The notes beneath the pieces were generated by a model that had not been told where the DNA came from, searched no databases, and saw only the letters and a program-made list of their open reading frames with translations. Shown here piece by piece: positions 12,701 to 25,800 of a DNA stretch of 64,000 nt (within the stretch, counting starts at the first letter, position 1; every line of letters begins with the position of its first letter). The DNA is from Mytilus californianus. Its lineage: Eukaryota; Mollusca; Bivalvia; Mytilida; Mytilidae. A program made the position numbers and the translations under genes. The stretch is taken from positions 56,967,318 through 57,031,317 of the forward strand of contig NW_026262593.1 in NCBI RefSeq assembly GCF_021869535.1, written 5' to 3'.

Positions 12701-15700
12701 TTGCAGTTTGAAGCCTTACTTCAAATATGCAAAACAAAAAACTTATATCTCACAGACTGAACCTAATGAACAGAAGAAGGATATTATTTGATAACATTAT
12801 AATACTTTTTTATTATCGAATTCACATGGCCCTCTCTTGTTGTTAATGTTGTCAGAAATAATTCAGTTTGTTGACCACTGTATAATTAATTAAAAGGGTT
12901 CAATATATTTCGCAAATTTGATGAAAAGAAATTTTTGACAAAATTAGCATATACATTCGAATTTTTGATCTGGTGCTTTTCAGCTTCGATTTTGAATCCG
13001 TCTTCGAACGATTTTGAATTACTCGTCACTTATTAGTCTTATGTCGATGACATAAGCGTCTGCGGAAAAATTACGAGCCTGTTTTTTTTTTAAGCCATTG
13101 CATTTTATCAAGTGATTTTTTATAATGATATTGAATTGGTTTTATCTGATATTTATAGTGTGTTTTAAAGAAAAATCATCGACAGAGAGAAAGGATGTAA
13201 GTTATATTTTTAGGCCAATGGTATGTATGTCATCTTAATAGTTCGATAAATTTCAAGATGATAAACATAATTTCGTAACTTTTTTGGGATAAGTCTCTTT
13301 TGAAGTTAATTCATAAAAATATTGTTTCTATTCCAATTTTTGAACTGAAAAAGGACAGAAAATTGGAAGAAAAAGAAAAGACTGGCATAAAACTGAATTA
13401 TCAATTTTTACCAGTCTTTCTCTTTTCTTTCATGTTTCTTTCATTTTTTTCAGGTCAGAAGTGAAACAACACTGTGCCAAACATAATTAAAGTATATATA
13501 TTTTACAAGCCAAATGATAGGAGAAGACATGACCTTTAAGTTTATTAATGTAACGGATGTATTGCTTTCTATGATATATTATTTGTAATTGCCTGAATCG
13601 TAAGAATTGTCGTAGCTTAACCTTGTCTTGACAACTTATTAAGTAGATTTCATTGCAAACAACCTATAGCCATAAGCCGACAATGATATATATACAAATA
13701 AAGATTAAGCATATACAAAAATCGAATGAAATTATCTACTTGAAAAGGGTAAGCGATTCCTGTTCTCCTAGTGGCATCTTTCGTGTTGTTATTTTATCAA
13801 CCATCCGATAATAAGTCGCTATACATGATATCATGAATGCCAAAGAGAGGACAGAAACGTACACTACACAAAAATACTTTCGTCGTCATCGCATCATATA
13901 TTTTCAAAAACGTCGACCGAATCATAATTGTGTCTTTACATTTATAGACAAAATATACTTTAACTTTACAATTGGTTCAATGGCATTCTTGATAGTCGCG
14001 ACCGTCTGTTTAGCATAGGTGGAAACGTAAACAAGCATGGAAAATCATATAAACTTGGGATTAATACGCCATAGACAAGTGCTACTTGAATAATATCTTA
14101 AGTCTTCATAAATAGTTGTTAGTCAAGATAGGATACATAGATGGGTGAATAGGTGTCATTTTTAGTTAAATAAGGTTCAATATTGTCGCTTACAAAATTA
14201 ATTCGATTAAGTTGATTTATATACATAAAAAGAACGTACAGATATACGAACAAGAAAATGTAGAGTGAGAAGACAATGCTTTCATTGTGTCTTATGTGAC
14301 CCTGTGTCTTATCATTGCCATTATTTATATTTTTTAAAGACTGATGGAAAGAAAAAAAAGTTATTTTGGATGTGTTTGTGCTTGAAAATTCATTTGTTTT
14401 TATGTTCTAATTGATTATCAGCTTTAAATGTTTATTTGTCATTTTGATATTTAGAAATTACTTGATAACAATCTTAAATTAAAGGATACATATACTAATG
14501 ACTATGCCACTGCCTTATCGATGTACCTTTTGAAAAAAGGAAAGTGGACAATTTCCAAAAAAGATATGAGAAAACTATTTAGTCAGAAATCTTTGGAATA
14601 CATCTACGAGGAGGTAAGAGTTTTATTGTTGTTGACCTTTTACATAAGTTTCGAAATTTCAACAATCTAGCTAATTTCGGAGTATAAACTAAAGCAGTTA
14701 CCATGAGGCATATATGTGAAGACAATCCAATTAGCTAGGTTAATTGGAATATACATAATGCCCGAATACGTTCTGAAGCAGTGCATTCTCCTTCAGGTTT
14801 ACAAGACCACAAATATATACAAGGTGCGAATGAATAAAACAGAGACAACAACAAAAATGCACTCAACAACTAACGCCTATAGATTCAGCGATGATGAAAT
14901 GTATATGCCTTTGATTTAATAGTCAATTTTTTTATTAATACTTAAAAGAATGATAAGTCCCCGAGGAAATCGCAAGTCCAGTAGCCAATACTTTGGTACT
15001 GGCATGCGAATATGGATAATGTTTGTTAAATTTTGCTACTGTACAATTTTGAAATTTGTTTTATTTTTAAAAATATATCTTCCTCAAGCAAAGCTCTGAT
15101 TCCCTTCTCGGTCTAGGCTAAGCTGTTTGTTCTCTTTGGTTCTTACGTCCTTCATTTGAAACACATCTTTAATTTTCAAATGTTATCGCCTCGAGCATCA
15201 CTGAAGAGACATGTATTGTCAAAATACGTATCAGGTGCCGTAAAATTGGTTCCGTTGGTGTTATTATTACCATCGGGTTAATACGTTCGCTCCTACTGTA
15301 TGTTTAATGTTGTTTTCAAAAATAGAAACTTTAAATGTGCCTAATGTAAATAAAATACAAAAACAACCAGGTCTTCAAATTTACACAAGATTTAATTGAC
15401 AATTAAGATTTAAACGTCGTTTCTTTCAATTGATGGGTGTGCAACCAAGTCCAGGACACTCAGTTCAATCTATGAATTGTCAAAACTAAGGTGACACTTT
15501 ATATTTTGGGTTTTTTAGGTTGTGACTTCCGAATTTATAAAGAAATTATGTCGCAACCAGGATGCCTTTTCCAGATTGGCATACAAACTTCCTGAACACT
15601 CAGGTAAGAATCAATTGATATGAAAAGTAGTATAAGAATAGAATGAATAACAAATGAAGTAAATGTCAATAATATAACGAACCAACGGCACAAAAAAACT

Positions 15701-18700
15701 TCGTTCTTCGACAATTAGCATCATGAAGGTATTGATACAATATGCAACGCTCTAAGTCGTCCGAAAACTAAAAAGTTTGCAGTGAATTAAACAAAGACTA
15801 CCAAGTGTCTTTTGAAAAAAGCTAGTATTAACTGAAAACTTTTTGAAACTTCTAAATGGGGTAAAAGGGAAAGTGACAGAACCATGCCGTCTTCAACTCA
15901 AAAACTGACCATGATGTCTGTACGTTTTCATCGATTGTATACAGCAATGATATAATCAGTATGTCAAGACAGCATCTTATAATATGTCAAAAAACTATAC
16001 CAGATTAAAGTGCCAACACAACACACAAGAACATTTAAGTCATGCTCATGTTTATAAAAAAACAGCCGCATAGTCATGATATTTATCAGGAAGTATATAA
16101 ACCTAAATAGAAAGAGGATAATCCATAAACTTGATAGTTTTGAAATAATACCATCTATATAAAGAGACGGAAGATATTAAAAGTATGCTAAAAAGTAATT
16201 AGTTAAAGGGAAACCAACAACGATATCTCAAAACAACAAAAAAACGGATTCTATGACAAGACAAACACAACATATAGAAAAAACAAGACTTATAAAAATT
16301 AAAACTAAAAACCGAGCAACACGAACTAAATCATAAACCGGGGTATATTTAGATGCTATGGAATGTTAAGTCTATCATGCCCCACTAGTGCCACAAACTC
16401 TGTATGTCATGATAAGATTAAATTGGATGGACACATCCCATTCAGTGATATCAAAATGGAGAATAAGAGGACTGGATTTTGGTATTGACAACTGAAACAT
16501 ATTCATGTGTGACAGAACGGCCGTCCTAGTCGTGATGACGTCTGTACAACTTTTGAAGGGAAGACTTCATCTTTCAAAAACCTTTTTGGTTTTAAAGCTG
16601 CATTGTAATCACCAACACATTTCAAGGACACCATAAGAAAGAACTGATTTTTTTTAATATCGTATCAAATGAGGGATATAAAATCCATATGCAGGCACCG
16701 CTTGTGTGTCGTTACATGGAAATGGGAAGTTTGAAATTTGAAAGCTCAAATCATCTCTTTTGTTCTAACGTGGTATCCTCAACCTTATAGCCCATTTCTA
16801 TATGAGAGTAAAGTTCGGGACAGATTTAACTGAATATGTGGTATCCTTTCGTACAAAATCGATGGGATAGGTGCTTTTAACATACTAGTATATTAACTGA
16901 AAAAAAAAGAAATAGTAGAAAGTGACGTTAAGGGATAATTCTAGTTTCTTTTCGTTCTTCTAAGTGCTGTTTTGACCTCACAATGTTAACCCATTAGGAA
17001 TGCATACACACGTGTTCTTTTCCGCGTAGAGCCTATTGTCTGGGATAATAAAAGCTCGACTGAATGCCTTAATATTTTCATGTTGCATTTCAAATTTATT
17101 ATTTTATTTTTTTTCCGATAGATTTTGTTTGTGAGATCAATAATGAAGAAACAGTACAGATTGAACGGACAACAAAAGGTGAGAATATTTTTTAGAAATA
17201 CGTGACACTCAATGTCAGAAGGTGTCTTGAAATATCATGTTGGGAAATAACTATGGTACATTATAAGGACAATTTATTTATATATTCTTAGTCCAAAATG
17301 TATCGTTTTGAAAAAAATTCTACTGCAGTTTCTTCAGTTATCTGACACTACACAATCTTATTTATACGGCAATTCTTTCTGGCGATGTTTCTGAATATTT
17401 TAAAGGAGTTGTGAATGATTAACCTAATAATTATCATGTTAAGATACTATGGAACGCCTCAGCTGTCTTATGTGGAACTCTGATATTACTTTATGTTGTT
17501 TTATTATAACTTGATGATATTTTGTCTTTACTTAATATGGTTTTGGCATTACGTAATGATGTTTTGATATAACTCAATATGGAATAGTCATTACTTAATG
17601 ATATTTCGATATTACACGATATGGTTTCGTATTGACTTGATATAGTTTTGTCATTACTCAATATGGTTTTGTCATTACTCGATGTGGTTTCACCATTATT
17701 TAATGTGGTTGTGTCATTAGTCAATGTTGTTTTAACATTACTTGATGTGAATGTGACTTAACGTTATGTAGTTGTTTCATTACATGATGTGGTTTTGTTA
17801 TTTTGTAATGATGATTTGCCTATTCTTTATATGGTCTTAACATTACGTAATGATGTTTCAAAATTTGACGATTTTACACTACATGATGTGTTTGTTTCAT
17901 TATTTGAAGTGGTCCTGTCATTCTTTGATGTGGTTATCCCATTACTTGATGAGGTAAAATCACGTGACCAATTCGGAAAAAAACTGTTCTATTTTTAGAT
18001 AGATTTCCATGTTGTATGTGCCTTGGATGAGTGTGGCCATCCATCGAATTAGAGTTCAATTTAAAGTTAGGGTTACTGTTTGAGTACAACTTTGAGTTAG
18101 TCTCCGATTCCGAATAATTCAAGTCATTATTAGAATTAAAGTTTTAGTTAGCATTGAGTTTCGAGTTGGACTTCAAGTTTAAGTCACATTTAAAGGCAGA
18201 GTTCTAGTTACACCATTAAATTTGAGTCTTTTTTGAGTTTGAGTATGATTCGAATTTAGGTCTCATTTAGATTAATTAAGATTTTGAGTTGAAATTCGTG
18301 CTTTTTTATATGAGTACGTAATTAAATTTTCTGTCGCGGAACAAGGACTTTTGCTCGGGATTCCAAAAAGAGGGCTCCGGGGTATGCGTACAAAAGATAA
18401 ACAATGTTACAGTATACAAAACGCAACATAGAAGTTGAAATAAAGTTAGATGTGGTGTGATTGACAATGAGACAACTATCCACCAGAGTTTAAATGCAGT
18501 GGATGTAAGAAATCATATATAGGCAACCGTACAGCCTTCAACACACCATATAGTCAGCTATAAAAGGCCACCATACACCATGTGAACAAATTCATTTAAC
18601 CGCTTATACCCCAAAAATGACAAAAAAAAAGTTCAATTGTCTCCCAAAAGAGCAAAAGATAATAAAAATAAAAACCCTGACCACATGCACACCTTCAATA

Positions 18701-19782
18701 TATGTACAAACAGCCAGCAGAGCGGAAACTTCCTAGCATTCAAACTGTAGGAGGGGTTATCTTGAAACGCTCTTCTTATGCAAGTAAATTTACCAAAAAA
18801 TTACAAAGTTCAACTACCTCCCAAAAGAGCAAATATTAATAAACAGTAAACCCTGACTACATGCACACCTTCAATATATGTACAAACAGACAGTAAAGAG
18901 AAAACTTCCTAGGATTCAAACTGTAGAAGGAGTTATGCGGAATAACTATATACCCATAATGGGACGGACAGACGGACGGACGGACGGACAGGGGTAAAAC
19001 AATATCCCCCCCCCCCCCCATTTTCAGTTGTGGTGGCATACAACAGTTTCATTTGGCTGACTCAATAGATCGGTATGACTGGGTAATATAAATCCATCGA
19101 GGTGATCTCGGATGCTCCAGAAAGGCACCCGTCGTGTTATTCGAGAAAGTACAAACCCAGTGATTTGGTTTTATTTGGTAGTTCACATTCAAGAAAAAGA
19201 TGACGGTATTATGGTTACGACCACTGGAACATGTCCGTCGTCACATGTGAAACAGATATTCCAAAAAGTTTATTTTTCAATTAGTGCAAGGTAGATCAGG
19301 GAATTCAATTGATTACAAATAAAAGATTGATATTTGTATAAGTTCAAATGATCATTTACGCTAAAAAAAATTCGGAGAATTCTTATTTTATAGTATTGAT
19401 GCTTTGTCGCTAAGTCCGAGCTCCCTCCCCCCGTTTCCCTGTTACTTTAGTGTGAGTTGATTTGAAGTGCTTCATTTGTTAACATTACAGTTCAAGTCGT
19501 TTGATTTGTGTCGAGCCTGCGACAGCAATGTAGCGGCAGTGAGACCAAACAAACCTATATTTCGTCGTCGATAGTGGCGTCGGCGTCTCCATCTCCATTT
19601 TTTTTGTATTTCTATTGAGTTTAACCTTTCATTATACATGTTACTAAACACGTATGCCATTATAATTTTGTACTTTTAGAATATCATACTGTATTTGTTT
19701 ACCTCAACTATTGTTTCTGTATTTATATTGTATGTTTCTCTGTAAACTTGTAATTAGTTTTTAGAGAATAAAGTATCTATCC

Positions 19783-19820
<38 letters not shown>

Positions 19821-22800
19821 AGATCGTAAGGTTTCTAGTTTTTTACATTTTTCATTTCGGGACCTTTTATAGCTTACTATAGGGTATGGGTTTTGCTTAT
19901 TGTTGAAAACCATACAGTTTTGTTTTAGTTAAATAAAACCGAATTAAACTGTTTTGACATGATAAATTTGTAAACCTCCAGAAGTGTTTTAAAACTTGTA
20001 TAGGAGTATAGGAGTTATTCCTCAATTTCAAGAAAAAGCATCTACAGAAAAACATTTTTTTTTAATTTTGTTTTTACCGATAAATGTATAGATATATGTA
20101 CAGCCGATCAACATGACGCTTTTACACTTACAGCAGCAATATCAGGCGAGACATAGGGTTCCGTCGAATATTTAACAAATTTATTACAAAAATACTGCTT
20201 CCGTTTGAGAACTTAGGATAAAAACAACAAGACAAAGTGGTTTGGGGATATCCCAAATATGTAAGAAATACTGTAAACTTTTTAATACTTTTTTTCTTAT
20301 TATTGTCTGCCGGTTACCTTTTTCATACTAAACAACTCTGAACAACCACTCGAACTTTAATTTGAACTTTAACTCAATGGATAGCGATACCCATCCAAAG
20401 AACATTAAACAAATGATATATTGAAATCTGTTTAAAAATAGAACATATTTTTTTCCGAATTGGTCACGTGGTTTTACCTCATCAAGTAATGGGATTACCA
20501 CATCAAAGAATGACAGGACCACATCAAATAATGAAACAAACACATCATGTAATGTAAAATCGTCAAATTTTGAAATATCATTACGTAATGTTAAAACCAC
20601 ATAAAGAATAGGCAAATCTTCATTACGAAATAACAAAACCAGATCATGTAATGAAACAACTACATAACGTTAAGTCACATTCACATCAAGTAATGTTAAA
20701 ACCACATTGACTAATGACACAGCAACATTAAATAATGGTGAAACCACATCGAGTAATGATAAAACCACATTGAGTAATGACAAATCTATATCAAGTCAAT
20801 ACGAAACCATATCGTGTAATATCGAAATATCATTAAGTAATGACTATTCCATATTGAGTTATATCAAAACATCATTACGTAATGTCAAAACCATATTAAG
20901 TAAAGACAAAATATCATCAAGTAATAATAAAACAACATAAAGTAATATCAGAGTTCCACATAAGACAGCTGAGGCGTTCCATAAGATACTATTGGGCGTC
21001 TGTTTCTTCGTGTTTTCCAGGACAAATAGTAACGTAACCCTCTTAAAAGTACAAACACAACAATGCTGTACTGTGTTCGCAAAATCGAATAATATATTAT
21101 GTACCTAGTAAATCAATTGTAAATTATAATCTAATTCGTCTGATTATGCACTTAAAAATGATATAAAATTATCCTTAATCCTGACTGATACCAGACTAAT
21201 TGATGACAGATTATTACTAAATATTACGATGAGCACACAAAATGACTGTAGCACACATTTTGGTTTCACTCAGAGTTAGCCTAAACATGGAGCAGATAAG
21301 CAACTAAGCTTAACAGTGGCAGATTGCTAGACCTCAGTTTTGCTTTTTAATACTGATCCGGTTGTTTTATCATGTCTGCAAAACACCTACCATGTTGAAA
21401 GTTCTGCCTTGGTTATGCCCGGAGGACAAGTATGCTAGACATGTCGATACAGATTACATACATGTCTATTTTTCCCTTTTCTTTATACGTACACCCGAAT
21501 ATTCTAATGTTAATTCAATTTGTAAGCATAGGACATTGTTTGATATTTCATTTCCCAATTCAAACCGGTACTGATCACATGATAAATGTAAGCATGAAGT
21601 AACCAGCACTACTAATTAGTAATCTAAGTCAGCACTGAAACGGTCATGTTGATTCATTCATCTTCTAAAATACTAAACAATGAATCATTAAGTCCGGTTC
21701 GTTCAATCGGACAATTTTCAAACTGATACACTATGGTAAAATAATTACTGTTCAGGCAATTTGCTTTAAGTCAATAAAGATCTTATAAGTGTATGTTTAG
21801 ACTGTTTAGTACTTACTTTAAATTACCTGTGCACATTTCCAAAATACTGACTTCTTAGTTAGCTACTGAATAGTACTGGATTGACTGCAAGACAAATGTT
21901 TGAAGAGTAATGAATTACCAACATGACATATCTAAATAATAACTAAAACGCTTTACAAGACTTAACATATAACATATATAATGATAGAAAGATCAAACTG
22001 ACCGTTTCAGACTAAAATTCATTAACTACACGAAGATCAATAGTAAAAATTGGAATTTATATGGTGCAATCGGAATAGACCTTAGTTTTATTGAAGGACT
22101 GTTTACCGAAGTTAACTTCACATTTAGATTTAACTACAGAAGCCGATCTGTCAAAAGTTTTCTTTTTTAAATAATGAAAAAAGTCCTAAGACTAATTCTT
22201 ATTTTTTGGTTGTCTTAATCATAGTTCTAAGACCGATCGGAGTAGCCATTAAACCTGTTGCAAACTAACTTTGACTAGTCCCCAAGTTCACTTGTTGTAC
22301 AAGTTGTGATCGCAGCCATCATCTTATCTGTACGAATTTATTTCGATTAATTAACGACATTTATACTCACAGATATATCAAATATGACAATTGGATAATT
22401 GCCATGGCCATCAGAAATGAAAATATCATTTGCGTACAGGTTTGGCTGACAGTTATCAAATAAATCAGAGCTAGTGTATTCTCTTTTCATTAGGTCTTTT
22501 TCTTTTACTAATCAACTGATGCAGCATAGCATTTTTTCACAGGTAAAAGAGTACAACTTATCGAATGGGATACTGAATGTAATGGGCTTATATTTTTTGC
22601 TTTGTTGCAAAAACAGTACTGGACAGGAGCTCTTCAGCTGGTGGAAACAGGATGTGTACGTAAAAAACAATCTTTAATTTTGTTTGTATTATTATCAAAA
22701 TATTGACATAAGTAAAGCGTCTATTATCAGCAAAACTATTCATTGAGAAGGTATTATCGGCCAAGTTATCAACACTTTGAATCATAAATACGTTCATTTT

Positions 22801-25800
22801 TTGCTCTATCACCCTTTAAGTGTTATTTGATTAATTATACTGAATTTCCTGTCATTGCTTTCTATAAAATTTCATATTCAAAGTAATAAACTATGACGTC
22901 TTGTATATACCAACCATCCATATTTAATAAAGCACACAACTGATCAGGCGTTTCCGTGAAAGGTAAAAAAGTATTGGCCATGGAAGAGAATGATTATCTC
23001 TCTCGTATTTAATAATCAAAATCTGGCATTCAGACATTGAGAATACTAAAGAAATTTATTGATATAGGTTGGGATTCACCATATTCTTGTCGGATGTGTC
23101 TTATTAGAAGACGAAGTGATCGATTGGAAAACAACGACGGCCTTAAAGGAAAAACTACAACTTTTAAAAAGGTAGTATTCTAACTAAATCAACAATATGC
23201 CAACTTGTTTAAATGTTAAGAAGGTGTATGCGCTAGTGAAACACTATGCAGTCTAAAACTGATCTAAAAAAAGTGAAATTCACAAACTATGAAATAAATA
23301 ACGTAAACAGTTTAAGTTCAATATCAATGCAACAGCTTAGGTTTGATGTAAATGGATCGTTGACTAAGTATTGACATTTTGATTTGAACATGCATGTTAA
23401 CAAATAGTGCCATTTCGATTTCCTAAAGCCAAATTTCAAACAATGAACTCGCTAATTTCCCATAAAGCAATCTCTATTTTTCTCGGATTGTAGATACGCT
23501 GTAAATGAATTCACTCGAAACGCATTCAGATCTATCAACATATATATTTCTGAATAGACAAATCACGAAATATACATTTCAGTACCTCATTTCTATCTTC
23601 TATTTGATTCATTTTTTTTTAGTTTGAATGCATGTTAGCTAATGTTCTTTATTTCAATTTGTTTTGTTTATTTACAATAATCTTAGGTGACATAATTATT
23701 TATGTGATAATTTTTGCAAATTAAATCATAGCGCATTTACTGAGAGAGCTATTGGTATTACGAGCTGCATTTATGAAGAAGATAAGAACGCAGAAAATAA
23801 CGTTGCTAAAGAAACTGAAATTGGCAGTATTGAGAAAATTGCAGAAGACAGAGAGCTTGATGACAATATAAATCATGCTGGAAGACTCTTGTTGAATCAT
23901 GGATATTTAAGGGATGCTATTAATACTCAAAACAATACCTTCCTGAAAAATGACACAGTGAGGAAAGTTTTAAACAAACAATGGTATGGTACAGAAGAAG
24001 TTGACTGGAAGGCGGTTAGTGAAAAATTAAGTTTCATTTTTATAAATTAACATTGTTTGTCTTAATTTTTCACTATAAAGTCAAAGTAACAAATTGAGAA
24101 CTGGAGTGGTCGTGTCACCGTGGAATCTGTAACAATATGACAAAAATATTATGTCACAATAAATGGAAAAAATGTAAACACAGCAAACAGTAAACATCCC
24201 TTATTTACTTCATTTTACCAAGGTATTTCTACAAATAAAAGACTAGTGTTTTATAAATCATCCCAATACAAATACACAAGAATGTCTGTTATATCATGAC
24301 TAACTTAAATTGCAAGTTAAGAAAAATGGCTAAAGACAGGAGTGGTTAAAGACAAGACGAAGAATGTACACGTAACAATTATATAAATAGTATAAGAAGT
24401 CAAAAGAACGATTTAAAACATTGGAACGTTAATCTATTCCAATATGAATTTTCCATATATTATACTAAATGTTTTGGAATTGAAGACTGTCCTGTGATTA
24501 TATACCAAAATTTTAATCAAAGTTAGTATTTTACAAACTACACATAAGTGCGTATACATCATGTACATATTTGATTGGGAATGAAAATTTTACATATGAA
24601 AAAAGTCGCGACAGTAAGCGTATCTTTTTTTCTTCAAATTCAAATAAAATGTATTTCTTGTTCTCTTTGCAGATTTTCAGCTTTATTTTTCTTGTTGCAG
24701 CCCACCTAATAATGCTGCCCTTATTAATGATTAACATGGAAGCACGTCCATTACGTCGGTAATTTCAGCCTTTTAATCATATGATTCATTCGTTTCTATT
24801 AAACTATGTCTCTATATACATTGATGAGTACTGCTGGTACTACAGCCTGTCGATACTTTTATTTTGGAATTCCACAAATTCAGGCATTTCTTTGACTACT
24901 AAAGACGTCTCAACAATACATTCGTTGGAGGTATACTCATTGATATTTAGTCTTGGAAACATAATTAATCGGTATTTTGTGTCTTTTCTATTTTCTGTTT
25001 TTGTTTTTGTGTTAAATATAGACGTGAATTATCCCTCTCCCCCCCCCCCCCCCCCCCACTGAATGGAATGAAACCAAACATGGCATGAATGTTTCTTATA
25101 AGCTGCTGACCAAGTGTTGTTACTTTGAAGCCGATCCATCATCCAAGATGGCCGCCAGCGGGGGCCTTATTTTAACATAGAACCCTATGGGAAATACATA
25201 CAAATGTCTTCTTTTAGAGAACCACTGAATGGAATGAAACAAAACATGGCATGAATGTGTCTAATAAGGTGCTGACCAAGTGTTGTTACTTTGAAGCCGA
25301 TCCATCATCCAAGATGGCCGCCAGCGGGGGGACTTCGTTTAATATAGGACCCTATGGACAATACATACACATGTCTTTTTTTAGAGATCCACTGAATGTA
25401 ATGAAACCAAACATGGCATGAATGTTCCTTATGAAGTGCTGACCAAGTGTTGTTACTTTGTAGCAAATCCATCAATCAAGGTGGCTGTAAACGGGGAACT
25501 AAGTTTAACAAAGGACCCTATGGGAAATATATACAAATGTCTTCTTCTAGAAAACCGCTTAATGGATTGAAACCAAACGTGGTATGAATAATTATTTTGA
25601 AGTGCTGACCAAGTGTTGTTACTTTGTGGCTGATTTGTCATCCAAGATGGCTGCCAGCAGGGGGAGTAAGTTTAACGTAGAACCCTAAGTGAAATACATA
25701 CAAGTGTTTTCTTCTAGAACCACTGAATAGAATGAAACCAAACATGGCATGAATGTTCCTAATGAGGTGCTGACCAAGTGTTATTACTTTGTAGCCGAAC

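Larger units (their letters stand above)
17441..20990. mobile_element. Fold-back transposon with 8-bp target duplication
   Basis: The 8-mer AAGATACT is directly repeated at 17441-17448 and 20983-20990. Between them the ends are inverted: ATGGAACGCCTCAGCTGTCT from 17449 and its complement ending at 20982. The arms run about 640 bp each (17449-18090 and 20340-20982) with high identity in the outer 500 bp. Each arm is itself a degenerate minisatellite of about 20 bp built on ACATCAAGTAATG. The 2.2-kb centre holds other repeats (18611-19020, 19086-19300, an ATCT run) and no transposase. Long arms made of tandem units are the hallmark of Foldback-type elements; an 8-bp duplication also fits hAT-mobilised elements. 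Confidence 0.85.

Noticed and set aside
17491-17724. 77-codon minus-strand frame matching a 77-codon + strand frame at 20707-20940
   Set aside because: They are the same minisatellite in the two arms of the fold-back element; the T/N/S-rich peptide reflects the repeat unit, not a gene.
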